Shown: one piece after another, positions 61,491-64,000 of the stretch
Layout: every line of letters starts with the position of its first letter
How positions within the stretch are numbered: the first letter of the stretch is position 1
Origin: Sipunculus nudus
Taxonomy: Eukaryota > Annelida > Sipuncula > Golfingiida > Sipunculidae
NCBI GenBank assembly: GCA_026874595.1
Contig: CM049315.1
Location: 61,317,389-61,381,388, forward strand
Direction of reading: 5' to 3'
DNA length: 64,000 bases
The notes under the pieces: generated by a model
Seen by the model: the letters and a program-made list of their open reading frames with translations, nothing else
What the model was told of the DNA's origin: nothing
Databases searched by the model: none
Made by a program: the position numbers and the translations under genes

Positions 61491-62776
61491 ACCAATACCT
61501 CAATTTCAGATATAACTTTTGTGACAAACATTGGCATAAAATTTGGTGATGATAGCTGTAGCCATTCCTGAGATTTTAATTTTAGTGTGCTTTTTTGGAC
61601 AAATGACTCAGTTCAACCTCCTGTAACTCAGCCAAAAATCTTCAAACTGGAACAATTCGAACAAACCTGAGAAAGATTTTTCCAGGGATCATTTCTGTGA
61701 AATCTTGGATAATTTGGCTGGACAGTTTCGGAGAAGAAGATTTTTATAGCTTTTTTATCTTTTCCTGTATAAAATCTAAAAAAAATTACTGAATCAAAAC
61801 CATTTGAACAAATTTGAATTATCAACATCTAAGGATCATTCATGTGTGAGATTAAAGAATTTGACCTTGTGGTTTTTGAGAAGAAGTTCATTGTAGCCAC
61901 TGAGCTAAAATGGGCTGTTATGGCATATGACTAAATTCAGCTTCCTATAACTCAGCCAAAAGTCACTGAACAGAGACTATTTGAACAAACTTAAGAAAGC
62001 ACTACCATAGGAGCATTTCTGTGCAATATTAAGCAATTTGGCTTTAAGCTTTCAGAGAAGAAGTTTTTTGTAGCCCTATGTATGCTTCGGGCACCATTGA
62101 CCCCCGTACAAAAAGACCAATGCAGGTGGCGCCACCAATACCTCAATTTCAGATATAACTTTTGTGACAAACATTGGCATAAAATTTGGTGATGATAGCT
62201 GTAGCCATTCCTGAGATTTTAATTTTAGTGTGCTTTTTTGGACAAATGACTCAGTTCAACCTCCTGTAACTCAGCCAAAAATCTTCAAACTGGAACAATT
62301 CGAACAAACTTGAGAAAGATTTTTCCAGGGATCATTTCTGTGAAATCTTGGATAATTTGGCTGGACAGTTTCGGAGAAGAAGATTTTTATAGCTTTTTTA
62401 TCTTTTCCTGTATAAAATCTAAAAAAAATTACTGAATCAAAACCATTTGAACAAATTTGAATTATCAACATCTAAGGATCATTCATGTGTGAGATTAAAG
62501 AATTTGACCTTGTGGTTTTTGAGAAGAAGTTCATTGTAGCCACTGAGCTAAAATGGGCTGTTATGGCATATGACTAAATTCAGCTTCCTATAACTCAGCC
62601 AAAAGTCACTGAACAGAGACTATTTGAACAAACTTAAGAAAGCACTACCATAGGAGCATTTCTGTGCAATATTAAGCAATTTGGCTTTAAGCTTTCAGAG
62701 AAGAAGTTTTTTGTAGCCCTATGTATGCTTCGGGCACCATTGACCCCCGTACAAAAAGACCAATGCAGGTGGCGCC
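61491..62776 (+). repeat. 643-bp near-identical tandem duplication
   Basis: 61491-62133 and 62134-62776 appear identical except for at least one base (CAAACCTGAG at 61661 against CAAACTTGAG at 62304). A third partial start follows. The unit is one and a half Family II core monomers bounded by GCCACCAATACCTC. Confidence 0.9.
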
Positions 62777-63255
62777 ACCAATACCTCAATTTCAGATATG
62801 ACTCAAGTGACCAACATTAACATAAAATTTGATGATGATAGCTCAAGCCATTTCTGAGATTGTAATTTTAGCATGCAAATTCAACTTGCAAATGCAAGTT
62901 CAACCTCCTTTAACTCAGTCAAAAATCACCAAACTGGAACCAATCGAACAAAATTGAGAGAGATTGTTCCAGGAAACATTTCTGGAAAAATTTTAGACAT
63001 TTTGGCCGGACAGTTTCAGAGAAGACTTTGAAAGGTTTTTAAGTTTTTTCTTTATAAAATCTAAATAAATGCAGATACCCAATAAAAAGCTCTAGGGCAC
63101 CAAGTTTCACGTGTGACTAATTCTTACATGTAATATGGAGCTGCTTGCTCCGATGGTTTCTGACTTACAGCCATGGACGGTGGACAGCCAACCTTGGAGG
63201 GGGGATGGAGGACGGACACCGCCACGCCATAGTATAAGCTCATAGGTTCGCTAAA

Positions 63256-64000
63256 AATTAAACAGAAGAAGAATCCCCCTCTATTGTATAGTCACAGTAG
63301 GGAATCCCAGGATTACATATGTTTTTCGGCTAATGATATGAGGAAAAAGATTTTCACCTGAAAACTATTTAATTTAATCATTGTAAATATGTGAACCATT
63401 CATTTGTCAATCACTGGTGAGTGATCAATCCAATATAAGCAGCTGACCAGATTCTTAATATTTTCCCGTCAGGTTTCACAATGCAGGGATAATTGACATA
63501 ATATATATATATATGACTCATATATATGACTCATATACATGAAATTATATATTTAAAGAGGGTTCATACACTTTGAGCAAATCAAAATTTCATGACTTCT
63601 TCATGATGACTTCTACATGACCTGTGACAAAAAATCATTTTCCTCGATACTTTGACATGTTAATGTAACTTGGGAATCTGGTGATGCAGATCATCCTTGA
63701 TCATTTTACATGCATATGAACATTATAGCGCAAAGAAAACATATATAGTTAAACATATTCAAAGATTCATTATTTCAGCATCTACAATATGTTCTGCTGT
63801 TCATATTTGAGACCAGAAGCATACAAATATGGTTTTTTTATCTTCCTCTCATTTGTAGAAAAATACTTGCATAGGCAACATGTTTAAGATATTCAACCAT
63901 AAAGATGAATATGGTACATGGAATCATTAAGTAAGAACAGCCTGTTTAACAGTTCACTCTTGCACATAGTCTTTTATTTTAAGATTCAATGTTTAAAAGA
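63256..64000. other. No gene seen; AT-rich DNA
   Basis: Single-copy in the window. Contains an (AT)n stretch with three ATATGACTCATAT-like repeats at about 63500-63545. No exon of the minus-strand gene (for example a PTB domain) is recognisable. Confidence 0.5.

Larger units (their letters stand above)
59247..63255 (+). repeat. Composite Family II + III element (copy C)
   Basis: The Family II 5' end is ACAAGGCCTACAGGCCTAAT with GCGAACCTGTGC. A complete Family III element follows at the same internal position as in copies A and B. After that comes Family II interior with an inner Family II-like terminus near 61030-61050, a TCTAGAC-related cluster (61124-61165), a 643-bp tandem duplication and a final terminus TATAAGCTCATAGGTTCGCT (63234-63253) plus AAAA. 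Confidence 0.65.

Noticed and set aside
61628-62471. Two identical 66-residue minus-strand ORFs as duplicated genes
   Set aside because: They fall inside the 643-bp tandem duplication of Family II core DNA and have no coding features.

Overview
The window is repeat-dense, AT-rich eukaryotic (metazoan) DNA. Exons are short, sit on the minus strand, are bounded by consensus splice sites and are separated by introns of 2-9 kb. Most of the rest is nested mobile elements with tandem 'core' repeats, (ACGG)n microsatellites and 3' hairpins. This architecture matches the 'pearl'/HINE-type non-autonomous Helentrons known from bivalves, so a bivalve mollusc is the best guess. That is inference; no species-specific gene is visible.

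One gene is supported. Three minus-strand exons (54566-54367, 45313-45111, 43201-43055) join in perfect phase (0/2, 1/1, 2/1) into one open frame. It carries two blocks I recognise from the TBC1D1/TBC1D4 (AS160) Rab-GTPase-activating proteins: an R-x-R-x-x-S motif followed by WRRSILDRVATP, and the helix LWKKAILETLLLIRMEREN that precedes the TBC domain. The PTB domains should lie beyond base 64000 and the catalytic TBC domain before base 1. No exon for either was found here, so the left 43 kb is probably intron or downstream DNA.

The rest is layered mobile DNA. I distinguish Helentron-like families by their paired ends. Family I starts ACAAGGGACCCATGGGTC...CTCAGCTGA and ends in a TAGCTCAG...CTGAGCTA hairpin plus A-run. 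Family II starts ACAAGGCCTACAGGCCT..GCGAACCTGTG and ends CACAGGTTCGCTAAAA. Family III starts GGGTAGTCGACAAGCGACTAC..GTATCCGCC and ends in a GTATCCGC..GGCGGATAC hairpin. Families IV, V and VII each have one copy. In every family the 5' subterminal segment is the inverted complement of the 3' one. Several families share a palindromic GGTGGCGCCACC core motif.

Layout: 1-5.5 kb, Family I copies. 5.5-16.3 kb, a multi-level nest (I interrupted by II and III; III interrupted by a TA-flanked DNA transposon that carries another). 16-27 kb, further I/III/VII copies and a TA-flanked transposon. 28-31 kb, a III element whose 3' hairpin is split by a 2.2-kb TA-flanked transposon. 31-43 kb, I/II/III nests. 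43-46 kb, two exons plus minisatellites. 47-54.3 kb, the best Family I copy, a tRNA-Phe-like sequence and a II+III composite holding a hAT element with an 8-bp target duplication. 54.4 kb, the third exon, bordered by a minisatellite that is itself interrupted by Families V and IV. 58-63.3 kb, a third II+III composite with a near-identical 643-bp tandem duplication. The last 0.7 kb is featureless AT-rich DNA.
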